DNA of 14,015 nucleotides from CAYREE01 sp964423225 (GTDB taxonomy: Archaea > Altiarchaeota > Altiarchaeia > IMC4 > SCGC-AAA252-I15): contig CAYREE010000053.1 of the NCBI GenBank assembly GCA_964423225.1, positions 1 through 14,015 of the forward strand, written 5' to 3'. Under the pieces are notes generated by a model. That model did not search any database, was not told where the DNA came from, and saw nothing but the letters and a program-made list of their open reading frames with translations. The position numbers and the translations under genes are program-made. Within the stretch, counting starts at the first letter, position 1. Every line of letters starts with the position of its first letter. This document shows, piece by piece, positions 1 through 7,293 of this stretch.

Positions 1-671
1 GTTTTTCCAAGCTTTTTAAAGTCATTCAACTCTTTTAGATAGACTTTATCAGATACTACAACCTTTTTCAAACCATTGAATACTGAAATCTTTTTCTTAT
101 TCTCCTCAATAGTAAAAAATGCTATGAGGAATGAGAGGAAACAGGTGGTTGAAAAAAGTATGGCTGCTAGTATAAGCCTTACCTTCAGAAAAGGCAGTAG
201 AAAACCGACTATAATCGGTCCAAGTCCAAAGCCAAGATGTATGAAACTGAATTCTATTCCAAGAAACTCGGATGCTTTCTTCTTTGGACTGGACTGCATC
301 ACATAGGCTATGCAGGGTATGTGAACAGCTCTTGCGAAGATGCCGAATCCTATGAGAAATATCACTAATCCGATGAGAGAATTAACAAATATTAGGGATG
401 CGCCCTGGATGAACAATATGGCAAGCGCAGCTAATATGAGTTTTCGACAGCCTGATTTGTCTACAGTATCCCCTAGTGGAATATCGACAATCATGCGGAT
501 AAGAGCGGGAAACGCGATTATCAAACCCATTAATGCCAGGTTATCAGTAAATCCCATGATTATCTGGGGGAGTAGGAACCATATTGCTCCAGAACCTATA
601 GCCCAGATACATAATATCAATCCGGCGTCAAGCAGCTTTCCATAAGATCGAATATTCCCCATCCCAAACAT
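1..671 (-). CDS. MFS transporter, N-terminal half (cut by window edge)
   Basis: My translation of the minus strand from ATG at 671 gives 223 residues with no stop before the left edge, so this is the 5' part of a gene. The protein is very hydrophobic, with about six membrane segments (roughly residues 14-38, 45-65, 77-96, 98-118, 140-160 and 166-187), followed by a charged stretch rich in Lys that would be the central cytoplasmic loop. Between segments 2 and 3 lies GDTVDKSGCRKLIL (67-80), a good match to MFS motif A (G-x3-D-x2-G-R-K). This fits the first half of a 12-helix major facilitator; the substrate cannot be told. It follows the DUF1015 gene on the same strand after about 29 bp and may be cotranscribed. 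A second in-frame ATG at 662 lies about 25 bp from the AT-rich box at 680-692 and could be a leaderless start. Confidence 0.82.
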   Translation of the reverse strand, partial: MFGMGNIRSYGKLLDAGLILCIWAIGSGAIWFLLPQIIMGFTDNLALMGLIIAFPALIRMIVDIPLGDTVDKSGCRKLILAALAILFIQGASLIFVNSLIGLVIFLIGFGIFARAVHIPCIAYVMQSSPKKKASEFLGIEFSFIHLGFGLGPIIVGFLLPFLKVRLILAAILFSTTCFLSFLIAFFTIEENKKKISVFNGLKKVVVSDKVYLKELNDFKKLGK

Positions 672-700
672 TCTGACCGTAATATATTATACGGAGTGTA
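672..700 (-). promoter_or_regulatory. Short spacer with a TATA-like box before the MFS gene
   Basis: The gap between the DUF1015 stop and the MFS start holds an AT-only stretch at 680-692 (read on the minus strand as TATAATATATTA). It is centred 15-16 bp from the ATG at 671 but about 25 bp from the ATG at 662, which would suit a leaderless archaeal transcript starting at the second ATG. No Shine-Dalgarno sequence is evident. Readthrough from the upstream DUF1015 gene is an equally good explanation for expression. Confidence 0.3.
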
Positions 701-1963
701 TTAGAACTTGTAGATTACTAGACCAGAATAGAGTTTTGGGTAGAAATAAGTTGATTTTCGTGGCATGACTTCGTCCGCATCTGCTATATGCTTAACCTGG
801 TCTACTGTAGGAGAGTTGAGTAGGAATGCTATCTGATATTTTCCAGAGTCTATTTTATCAAATACTTCTGCTGAACTTCGCTCAAAACCGGTTTTTACGC
901 CCTTTAGATCCTTTACTCCAAAGAATTGCTTAATGATGACATCGTGGAGTATTGTGACATCCAATTCGTTTAATACATCTGCTTTATCAGGAGCTAGATA
1001 TTCTTTGATACAACCATCTTTTTTAACCTTTAGTAGAATGTATTCCTCTTTTGTCAGCAATCCAAAGGTGTTACTCCCATTATGCTTATTCAACTCTTTT
1101 AATAATTCATCATAGGATGATAGTTTCTTTATTTTAAAACAGGTTTCAAGTTTTGGGAGTATCTTCTCTAAGTCTAATCCTTTAAAGCCTCGTAGCATTC
1201 GATGTGCTGAATACAGTGTTAGATCATCATCCATGCTCAATAGGCTCATCATTATGTATTTCGAAGAGCCATTACCACCACCATTATCCAGATGATATCT
1301 TAACGCGGTATTGTATCTATGATGACCATCTGCGATATAAATATTCTGGTCAGATAAAATTCTAATGATCTCTGAGAGTATTTTCTTATCATGTATAGCC
1401 CATACCCTGTGGATGACCCCATCTCCAGAACCTACATTTATCATCGGATCTGACTCCATCACTGAATCCCGGATTGTATCCAGTTTTTTTGAGGGATCGC
1501 TATACAAACTCATAATAGCTTCAAGTGATGCTTGAGTAGCAGTAAGAAGCTTGTATCTGTCTTTAATGACCTTGTCATGTACTTTTTCATGGGGTAGTAT
1601 CACTCGGTTTTCAAATGGTTCGAGTTTTACAAGACAGATGAATCCAGACTGTTTTTTCACAACACCTTCTATCTCAAATTCTTCCTGGTAGACATATATC
1701 CCATCATTAGGATCTTGGACGAGTACGCCATCATCCACCCATTTTTCAAATTTCTTACTTGCACGAGTATACTTATTATCTCCATTATCCTCGGGTCTTT
1801 CCTTGTTTAAAATGAGTCTGACAATATTATATTCAGAAGTATCATAGAGCATATCCTGCATGCTGGACGGTATTATGTCATAGGGAGGAGATATTACTTT
1901 ATCAATACCTCCAACAACTCCTTCTTTGTAAAAGACTCCTTTAAATGCTGATACCTCAACCAC
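701..1963 (-). CDS. DUF1015 family protein
   Basis: The product is about 420 residues, the usual length for DUF1015 (COG4198) proteins of archaea and bacteria. Hallmarks, numbered from the TTG at 1966: SPPYD near the N-terminus (26-30), NIVRLIL (47-53), PHEKVHDKVIKDRYKLL (125-141), IADGHHRYNTAL (211-222), and a MSLLSMDDDLTLYSAHR block (240-256). The DGHHR signature resembles the motif of ParB/sulfiredoxin-like nucleotide-binding folds; that is an analogy and not a demonstrated activity. The biochemical role is unknown to me. No ATG is available: the reading frame opens with TTG at 1966 then GTG at 1963, and I prefer GTG. No signal peptide or membrane helix is apparent, so it is probably cytoplasmic. 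It is divergent from the arginine decarboxylase gene and followed by the MFS gene on the same strand. Confidence 0.88.
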   Translation of the reverse strand: MVEVSAFKGVFYKEGVVGGIDKVISPPYDIIPSSMQDMLYDTSEYNIVRLILNKERPEDNGDNKYTRASKKFEKWVDDGVLVQDPNDGIYVYQEEFEIEGVVKKQSGFICLVKLEPFENRVILPHEKVHDKVIKDRYKLLTATQASLEAIMSLYSDPSKKLDTIRDSVMESDPMINVGSGDGVIHRVWAIHDKKILSEIIRILSDQNIYIADGHHRYNTALRYHLDNGGGNGSSKYIMMSLLSMDDDLTLYSAHRMLRGFKGLDLEKILPKLETCFKIKKLSSYDELLKELNKHNGSNTFGLLTKEEYILLKVKKDGCIKEYLAPDKADVLNELDVTILHDVIIKQFFGVKDLKGVKTGFERSSAEVFDKIDSGKYQIAFLLNSPTVDQVKHIADADEVMPRKSTYFYPKLYSGLVIYKF

Positions 1964-1966
1964 CAA

Positions 1967-2039
1967 TAGAATGAGGAATCATATTATAAAAATGAGGGGA
2001 TTAATTGGTTATATACCGTTTAATACCATTATTTAGAGA
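1967..2039. promoter_or_regulatory. Divergent promoter region between DUF1015 and PvlArgDC genes
   Basis: This short AT-rich region separates two outward-facing genes. The near-symmetrical box GGTTATATACC (2007-2017) can be read as a TATA element on both strands. On the plus strand its centre is about 27 bp from the ATG at 2040, which predicts an essentially leaderless decarboxylase transcript. On the minus strand it would place initiation near 1987, about 20-24 nt before the DUF1015 start. A second AT-rich box (1981-1990) also lies on the DUF1015 side. Neither gene has a recognisable Shine-Dalgarno sequence. These assignments rest on spacing only. Confidence 0.45.
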
Positions 2040-2519
2040 ATGATCTATGGTAAATTCTTCCTGACTAAAGGCATTGGAAAATGCAATATCAGCAGTCTAA
2101 ATGCTCTGGATAAAGCGCTTTTAGATGCGGGTATCGCCCAATGTAACCTTGTTCCGGTTTCAAGCATCCTATCGCCAGATTGTGAGGGGATTGATCCTGT
2201 TAGCCTTCCTGCAGGAAACATCACCCATTGTGTTATCGCGTCGATCGAGGGTATAACCGGGAAACCTTCCACCGCAGGCATAGGCTATGCATTCCTGAAA
2301 GATCGTGAGGGTAATAAAACTTATGGAATTGTGGCAGAAGACTCAGGCCACTATGACGAGAAGTTTTGCGGGGAAAAAATCAGGGATAAGGTAGAGGAGA
2401 TGGTTCAGGCAAGGGATATGGTCATCATCGATGATATAACCATAAATACTATTACAATAGAACATTCGTTTGGAAACGAATATTCTCATGCGCTTTCTGC
2501 ACTAATATATGTTGAATAA
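2040..2519 (+). CDS. Pyruvoyl-dependent arginine decarboxylase
   Basis: The 159-residue protein matches the archaeal PvlArgDC family in length (the Methanocaldococcus enzyme has about 165 residues) and in its key motifs. The self-cleavage site is the Ser-Ser pair in NLVPVSSIL; cleavage between Ser41 and Ser42 would give a short beta chain and an alpha chain beginning with the pyruvoyl group made from Ser42. The motif GIVAE places a glutamate at 100, corresponding to the catalytic glutamate of the family. ASIEG (67-71) and the Gly-rich GIGYAFL stretch also fit. The enzyme converts L-arginine to agmatine and CO2 in the cytoplasm. In archaea agmatine is used for polyamine synthesis and for agmatidine modification of tRNA-Ile. 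A TATA-like box about 27 bp upstream suggests a leaderless message. The next gene starts 11 bp downstream on the same strand. Confidence 0.93.
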   Translation: MIYGKFFLTKGIGKCNISSLNALDKALLDAGIAQCNLVPVSSILSPDCEGIDPVSLPAGNITHCVIASIEGITGKPSTAGIGYAFLKDREGNKTYGIVAEDSGHYDEKFCGEKIRDKVEEMVQARDMVIIDDITINTITIEHSFGNEYSHALSALIYVE

Positions 2520-2530
2520 GAAATACGAAT

Positions 2531-4495
2531 ATGCAGTACAGGTATCTTATCCTACCCTTAGCCGTCCTGCTTTTCTATAATCTTTCTCTTGACGACACAC
2601 CTAGAAGCGTCTGGAACAGTAATTCATCCCTTAGATGGGGGGGCGAACATGTTAAAGGCAGTCTACTTACAGGATTAGTCAATACACTCCTGGTCAACAT
2701 TATTATGGTAACATACTCGATTATCCCATTACTCATATATTCTAGATTATCAAATGCTGATAAATCATTCCTTGCGAAAAACCTGTTGATGATTTTAATA
2801 TTCACTAACTTCTCGATTCTTATGACTTATCCTCTTATCCTCCATCTTGATTCTTCGATTCCGGGTCGTATCGATACCTGGGAGATGAGATGGAATATCT
2901 GGTGGGTTAAAGAAGCAGTCCTGGGCTTAAAAAATCCATTCCACACTGACTTATGGTATGGGAAAAATGGTAAAAACCTCATTTTTCATGCGAATATATT
3001 ATTCTTATCGCTTTTATCAATACCAATCCAACTCCTATTATCCCTAAACATCGCTTATAACATCTTAAACCTGCAGGCATTCATATTTGCAGGTTATGGC
3101 ATGTATTTACTTGTCAAACATCTTACAAAACACGATGATGCATCATTTATTGCAGGAATCTTATTCGCATTCACACCATTTCACTTCGCACGACTTCTCG
3201 GGCATTTAAACATGTTAAGCACACAATGGATTCTATTTTACATATTATTCTTCCTTAAAACAATAGAGGGGAAAAAGTGGATTAATCCCTTTTTAGCTGC
3301 ATTTTTCTTTGCGGCAACCGCATATACATTCTTATTCCAGACAGTTATCGTAGCCATCATTACCCTGATCATAGCCACTGAAAGAATCCTTGAGAATAAT
3401 AGGGCTTGGAGTAAGACATTAATTTTTTTCCTAACATGCATTATCCTAACCATCCCACTTATCATTGAGTTAGCAGGCAACTACAATAGCAGGATAAAAC
3501 CCGGCAGTAGTGCTGACACGATTTTTTATTCTGCCGACATCCTCGGATATACTACTCCACCACCCATCAATCAGATCACCGGATCATACTTCAAAGGTGT
3601 GAGCTCACGGTTTTCAGGCAACATAACCGAGAATACAATATACTTGGGATTGATAACGCTAATCATGTCCGCATATGCGATAATCAATATCAAATTCAAG
3701 ACAACAGGCAGATGGATTTTACTCATCCTAATATTTTTCATCCTATCCCTTGGACCACTGCTTCATATTGGAGGTATTGTCACAGTATATAATAGACCTG
3801 TTGTCGATTCAGATTTTACTGGAGATGTTAAGATACATTCAAAACCCGTATATCATATTGAGTCATTTCTATGGAATTTGAAGAATGGACCGGATAGTTT
3901 CTCACCTACATCCGATTATTCATATATTTCTTTACCGTATCTTTGGATTTCTGACTTGCCCTTCATGAGGCTTTCTAGGACTCCAGTAAGGTTTGCGCTT
4001 GGAGTCATTATTGGCATCGTTGTTCTTGCAGGTCTTGGATTGAAACTTTTTTTCGAACGCAATAAGAATCCTTGGCTACCCTCATTGATTGTCTTGATTA
4101 TCCTCTTGGATCATCTTGTAGTTCCATTCCCACTATCAAGTGTTAATCCATCATTTGAGATATATGAAAAACTTGGAAGTTTGCAGGGGGAATTTATAAT
4201 ACATGAGGAGCCGTACTCAAATTTTTTCATATCTCAGCCAGTGCATGGTAAGAAGATATTATCTGGCTATCCGAAGGCTGAGACGCTTGGAAAACAAATG
4301 ATGTATAGAGACATCGTGAATATGAGCAGATATTCTAGTATTAACGAATTCTTCAGGGATAATGAGGTCAGTTTTTTCATAGTACATAAGAACATGACTT
4401 CCATCAGTCGGTTAAATTATATTACAGCCAATATTAACGCGGAAGTCTTTTACGAGGATGAATACACGATCACATACAGTATTAGGCGTATGTAG
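2531..4495 (+). CDS. GT-C-like multi-pass membrane protein (probable glycosyltransferase)
   Basis: The 654-residue protein has many hydrophobic segments across about residues 1-550 and a hydrophilic C-terminal domain of about 100 residues. After a membrane segment, the first large loop reads GRIDTWEMRWNIWWVK (112-127), followed by NPF and LIFHANIL. An acidic residue (here Asp115) beside a Trp-rich segment in the first extracytoplasmic loop is typical of GT-C membrane glycosyltransferases that use polyprenyl-phosphate sugars. The C-terminal segment (about 555-654) resembles the small soluble domain often found at the end of such proteins. I cannot assign a sugar or acceptor. The first ~75 residues, with two extra hydrophobic segments, precede the usual GT-C start, so a downstream start such as Met59 is possible. 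It follows the decarboxylase gene after 11 bp and overlaps the opposing Cys-rich gene by 14 bp at the 3' end. Confidence 0.68.
   Translation: MQYRYLILPLAVLLFYNLSLDDTPRSVWNSNSSLRWGGEHVKGSLLTGLVNTLLVNIIMVTYSIIPLLIYSRLSNADKSFLAKNLLMILIFTNFSILMTYPLILHLDSSIPGRIDTWEMRWNIWWVKEAVLGLKNPFHTDLWYGKNGKNLIFHANILFLSLLSIPIQLLLSLNIAYNILNLQAFIFAGYGMYLLVKHLTKHDDASFIAGILFAFTPFHFARLLGHLNMLSTQWILFYILFFLKTIEGKKWINPFLAAFFFAATAYTFLFQTVIVAIITLIIATERILENNRAWSKTLIFFLTCIILTIPLIIELAGNYNSRIKPGSSADTIFYSADILGYTTPPPINQITGSYFKGVSSRFSGNITENTIYLGLITLIMSAYAIINIKFKTTGRWILLILIFFILSLGPLLHIGGIVTVYNRPVVDSDFTGDVKIHSKPVYHIESFLWNLKNGPDSFSPTSDYSYISLPYLWISDLPFMRLSRTPVRFALGVIIGIVVLAGLGLKLFFERNKNPWLPSLIVLIILLDHLVVPFPLSSVNPSFEIYEKLGSLQGEFIIHEEPYSNFFISQPVHGKKILSGYPKAETLGKQMMYRDIVNMSRYSSINEFFRDNEVSFFIVHKNMTSISRLNYITANINAEVFYEDEYTITYSIRRM
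2637..2643 (+). repeat. G7 homopolymer tract inside the GT-C-like gene
   Basis: Seven consecutive G bases lie in codons 36-38 of the 654-residue membrane protein. A gain or loss of one G would disconnect the first 36 residues from the rest. This matters for start choice and as a possible slippage or sequencing-error site. Confidence 0.6.
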
Positions 4496-5660
4496 GAGTG
4501 GTTGGTGAACAATAGGCTCCAGCATCATCAGTCAGGCATTCAACTTCTGTCCCAGTGCAATCAATGCATGAATTGCTACTTGAATCGCATCCGCACTCGC
4601 TGTCAGAACCATCGCACTTTTCAACACATTCGTTACTCGAACACTCCAGACAGGTCAGGCAGCCCGGACTGCAAGACGCATAACCATCAGTTACAGTACA
4701 TGTATAACATGGATTTGTCGAATCTTCAAAAGAGTTGCAGTCATAGTTCGAGGTACATGATCCGCCACTACAGTAGTCACAGGAATCTGATCCCTCTCCA
4801 CCGCATATCACCCCGTCAGGGGCAGGATCATCGCAATCACCATCCTTACAGAGCAGACATTCACCACATATTAATCCATCCACCGCTGCAGTCGCCTGAC
4901 AATATCCAAAATTACATCCTTCACACTGTGAATCATCCCCACAGGGTTTTCCTTCATCTATATAGGTACATGTACCTGTCAGGCATTCTGAACACCCTGA
5001 ATCATCAGTGCAGTCTTCCCCTTCATTCACTGGATCACATGATCCAGCAGTACATTCCTTACAGGGATTATTGGAATCGCAGTTATGTCCTTCCTTTGGC
5101 CAACTTTCACATGAACCGCTCTGACATTCTTTGCATTCAGTACCCTGACATGTATCACCGTTCATAGCCTCCGGATCGCATGCACCATAATTGCATCTGA
5201 GACAATCACCAGTACATCCAGCCGTCTGGCTGTTTACCGTGACCGAGTCGCATCCGCCCCCAGTACAAGTCTGGCAGTCACTCCCATCGTCTGCACAGGA
5301 TGCACCGTCATTATTTGAGCATACACTACTCTGACAAGTCTTACAGGGACCATTTGAAGAACCATATATTCCTGAGCCTGTTCCACAGTTCGCCCCGTCA
5401 TTTGCTGGATTCTGACAGAATAGTGTAGTGGTCGTGGTGCTGGTCGTAGTCACCGAACTTGAAGAACTTGAAGAAGAGGGGTTGCCATAAGATCCAAAAG
5501 TCGTAGAAGGTGTAGGAGGTGTTAGATCAAGGGATGATGAGGGCGTTCCTATTATCCGCCCGGAGGGTTCATTTGTTCCAACTAGTCCATCCAGGATAAT
5601 CAATGAGACAGCGATAAATAGTAAAACAAGGATTATCTTCCAATTATTCTTCGTCTGCAT
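4482..5660 (-). CDS. Membrane-anchored Cys-rich repeat protein
   Basis: I recognise no named family. With ATG at 5660 the product is 392 residues; the same frame can open at GTG 5672 (396 residues, numbering used here). A short basic start is followed by one hydrophobic helix (about 12-31), giving a type II anchor or signal peptide. Next comes a Pro/Ser/Thr linker with an eight-Ser run and VTTTSTTTTT (74-83), then a region from 86 to the end with 52 cysteines. Nine units follow C-xn-C-x2-C-x4-C, often written C..C.eC..G.C, with a period near 23 residues (first Cys at 96, 126, 153, 175, 198, 221, 244, 269, 290). Spacing is irregular from 312 to 388. This pattern implies a secreted, disulfide-knotted or metal-binding rod. 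It lies downstream of the GT39-like gene, and its 3' end overlaps the convergent GT-C-like gene by 14 bp. Confidence 0.85.
   Translation of the reverse strand: MQTKNNWKIILVLLFIAVSLIILDGLVGTNEPSGRIIGTPSSSLDLTPPTPSTTFGSYGNPSSSSSSSSVTTTSTTTTTLFCQNPANDGANCGTGSGIYGSSNGPCKTCQSSVCSNNDGASCADDGSDCQTCTGGGCDSVTVNSQTAGCTGDCLRCNYGACDPEAMNGDTCQGTECKECQSGSCESWPKEGHNCDSNNPCKECTAGSCDPVNEGEDCTDDSGCSECLTGTCTYIDEGKPCGDDSQCEGCNFGYCQATAAVDGLICGECLLCKDGDCDDPAPDGVICGGEGSDSCDYCSGGSCTSNYDCNSFEDSTNPCYTCTVTDGYASCSPGCLTCLECSSNECVEKCDGSDSECGCDSSSNSCIDCTGTEVECLTDDAGAYCSPTTPTYA
4755..5387 (-). repeat. Tandem four-cysteine repeat units
   Basis: Nine degenerate units of about 66-80 bp each encode C-xn-C-x2-C-x4-C. The units differ in both DNA and protein, with only the cysteines, a Gly before the last Cys and acidic residues kept. 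They therefore appear to be old duplications held by selection on cysteine spacing rather than a recent DNA-level expansion. Confidence 0.75.
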
Positions 5661-5672
5661 TCCATTAATCAC

Positions 5673-5752
5673 ATATTGCTTAAAGAGTAATTTATCCCCC
5701 CGAAGTATTCATGTATAAGAAACATTGCTATATATATCGTATCTACCGGATA
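5673..5752 (-). promoter_or_regulatory. Probable promoter of the Cys-rich repeat gene
   Basis: This spacer between the GT39-like stop and the Cys-rich start contains a clear alternating box, TATATATAT, at 5729-5737. It would start transcription near 5707 and give a leader of about 35-47 nt. A second AT-rich box (about 5683-5693) lies roughly 26-28 bp from the ATG at 5660 and would give a nearly leaderless message. A G6 run (minus strand, 5696-5701) is too far from either start to act as a normal ribosome binding site. The Cys-rich gene can therefore be expressed separately from the genes before it. Confidence 0.4.
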
Positions 5753-7243
5753 CTAAGCCGTGTATTTCCATGCTTTGGCACGATAGTATTCCACTTGATC
5801 TATACGCTCGTAGTTCTCATCAAGATATTTTATTAGACGGGGATCCGCTTGTTTCTCCCCGCTTATAATCCAGAAGTATACTGGATTTTCCATGCTTATC
5901 AGATCTGTGATTATTGATGCGTTCTCGATGCTGCATGCAATCAATCCCGTCCTCAAACCTGAGTCGTATCTTCTGAAGTAGTAGTTGAATTTCCCTTGTC
6001 GTTTAGTATGTCCTTCAGGCCCATAACTACATCCAATGACTATCGAATCCCCGATATCGTTTTCCACGACATATTCTACGACTTCCCTGAACTGGGCTTT
6101 GTATACATCTAGGTAGTAGTATCCGTAGAAGAGGCTGCTTAATAGGAATGATAGGATAGTGCATGCTATTATTATCTTGAAGCCAGGATGTGATGGGAGC
6201 GTGGTTATGGCTCTGGCTGAGAGTAGGTAGGCGGCTGGAAGACAGTATATGAGCAGGTAGGGTAGGATTAATAGTTTGTCTATCATCGAGTAGACTAACA
6301 TTCCTGTGAAGGGTATTACAAGCCATGCAAAGACCAGGACGTCAGGATTAAGCAGGCTTATATTCATTCTATCATTTGTTTTACTTTGTTTGTGTAACTG
6401 ATAGACTAATGCCAGGCTGAAGACGAGTATCAGTGAATCCACTAATCCATATGAGTAGTTGTAGAACTGTCTTACAAGCTCGTATAATGAGGCTATCGTA
6501 TGTGTGCCCACCCAGTGTGCCGTACTATCCAGGGAGGCAACCTGATATTTGAATACCCGTAACATGGGAGCATAGGCTAATAGGATGATGATGTAGTATT
6601 TACAAGCCTTAAGAATTATGCTATGATTCTTGTGGAATGCTATCATCACTCCTATCGCCTGCAATAGGATGAAGAAAAAACCGAAATAACTCAGGTAGGC
6701 TGAACAAACAGCAGATAAGATATATAGTAGAATTATCTTATTTGACACACCCCCAGTCTTTTCAAAGGAATGCATAATCCTTATCCAGAAATAAGCTGCA
6801 AACATTGTGAATAACAGGAGTGTAGAGTAGGGTCTCGCATCTTGACTGTATTGGATGGGAAATCTTGCAAGGGCTAGTATGCCGGCTGCTATTAATCCCT
6901 CATAGTCTCCATACAACTCCCGGCCCACAAGAAATATTATTATAATGGATAGTATTCCAGCCAACACTGATGGAAGCCTTAAGTGATACTCTGAGTCTCC
7001 CAGTAAAACCTGTGTATAATAGATGATGATCCTGAATCCTGGAGGATGACTATGAAATACTTTATTTGAAGAATCCGCAACTTGAAACACGTCTGGATAC
7101 TGTGTCAGCTCCCAAGTCAACAATTCATCACTACGCAAAGACTGATAATCCAACTTATGAAATCTCAGATATCCTCCAGCCAAGACAAACAATAGTAAGG
7201 AAAAATAAACAAACCATTTACTAAAACCACTCCCTGCCACCAT
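5753..7243 (-). CDS. GT39/PMT-family-like membrane glycosyltransferase
   Basis: The protein is about 496 residues from ATG at 7243; the frame also opens at TTG 7252 (499 residues, numbering used here). It shows the ArnT/PMT_2 signature: a first membrane helix (14-29), then LRFHKLDYQSLRSDE with the conserved Asp42-Glu43 pair, HSHPPGF (67-73), LRLPSVLAGILSI (91-103), GRELYG (110-115), and PIQYSQDARPYS (132-143). About ten more hydrophobic segments follow, with a soluble C-terminal tail of about 110 residues. Family members transfer a sugar from a polyprenyl-phosphate donor to protein or lipid on the outer face of the membrane. Neighbouring secreted proteins with Thr runs make protein O-glycosylation a reasonable guess, but the acceptor is not shown by the sequence. 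It follows the carbohydrate-binding-like gene after about 50 bp containing a T-rich tract, and precedes the Cys-rich repeat gene. Confidence 0.85.
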   Translation of the reverse strand: MVAGSGFSKWFVYFSLLLFVLAGGYLRFHKLDYQSLRSDELLTWELTQYPDVFQVADSSNKVFHSHPPGFRIIIYYTQVLLGDSEYHLRLPSVLAGILSIIIIFLVGRELYGDYEGLIAAGILALARFPIQYSQDARPYSTLLLFTMFAAYFWIRIMHSFEKTGGVSNKIILLYILSAVCSAYLSYFGFFFILLQAIGVMIAFHKNHSIILKACKYYIIILLAYAPMLRVFKYQVASLDSTAHWVGTHTIASLYELVRQFYNYSYGLVDSLILVFSLALVYQLHKQSKTNDRMNISLLNPDVLVFAWLVIPFTGMLVYSMIDKLLILPYLLIYCLPAAYLLSARAITTLPSHPGFKIIIACTILSFLLSSLFYGYYYLDVYKAQFREVVEYVVENDIGDSIVIGCSYGPEGHTKRQGKFNYYFRRYDSGLRTGLIACSIENASIITDLISMENPVYFWIISGEKQADPRLIKYLDENYERIDQVEYYRAKAWKYTA

Positions 7244-7251
7244 AACAAACA

Positions 7252-7293
7252 AAATATAGAAGACAAAAACTAAAAAAGAAGAGAAAAAGGAGC
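7252..7293 (-). terminator. T-rich tract, probable archaeal terminator
   Basis: Read on the minus strand, the 42 bp after the stop of the carbohydrate-binding-like gene are made almost wholly of T with some C, including runs of five and six T. No hairpin is visible. Archaeal RNA polymerase often terminates at such T tracts. If it works, the GT39-like gene would depend on partial readthrough or on the weak TATATTTT box at 7252-7260, which is very close to its start. Confidence 0.45.

Noticed and set aside
76..645. Two plus-strand open frames opposite the MFS gene
   Set aside because: The minus strand encodes a continuous MFS half with motif A and regular helices; the plus frames are shadows.
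701..1963. DUF1015 protein as a serine kinase or ParB homologue
   Set aside because: Only the DGHHR motif supports this; the rest matches DUF1015, whose reaction I cannot state.
4502..5167. 221-codon plus-strand open frame opposite the Cys-rich gene
   Set aside because: It is an artefact of the Cys/Gly/Ser repeat codons on the other strand; the predicted protein is a His, Asn and Tyr-rich mixture with no domain or signal.
4755..5387. CRISPR array or minisatellite in the Cys-rich gene
   Set aside because: The repeat is visible in the protein only; DNA units vary in sequence and length and there are no conserved repeats with unique spacers.
6027..6326. 99-codon minus-strand frame within the GT39-like gene
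   Set aside because: It is an out-of-frame shadow on the same strand inside a gene with strong family motifs.
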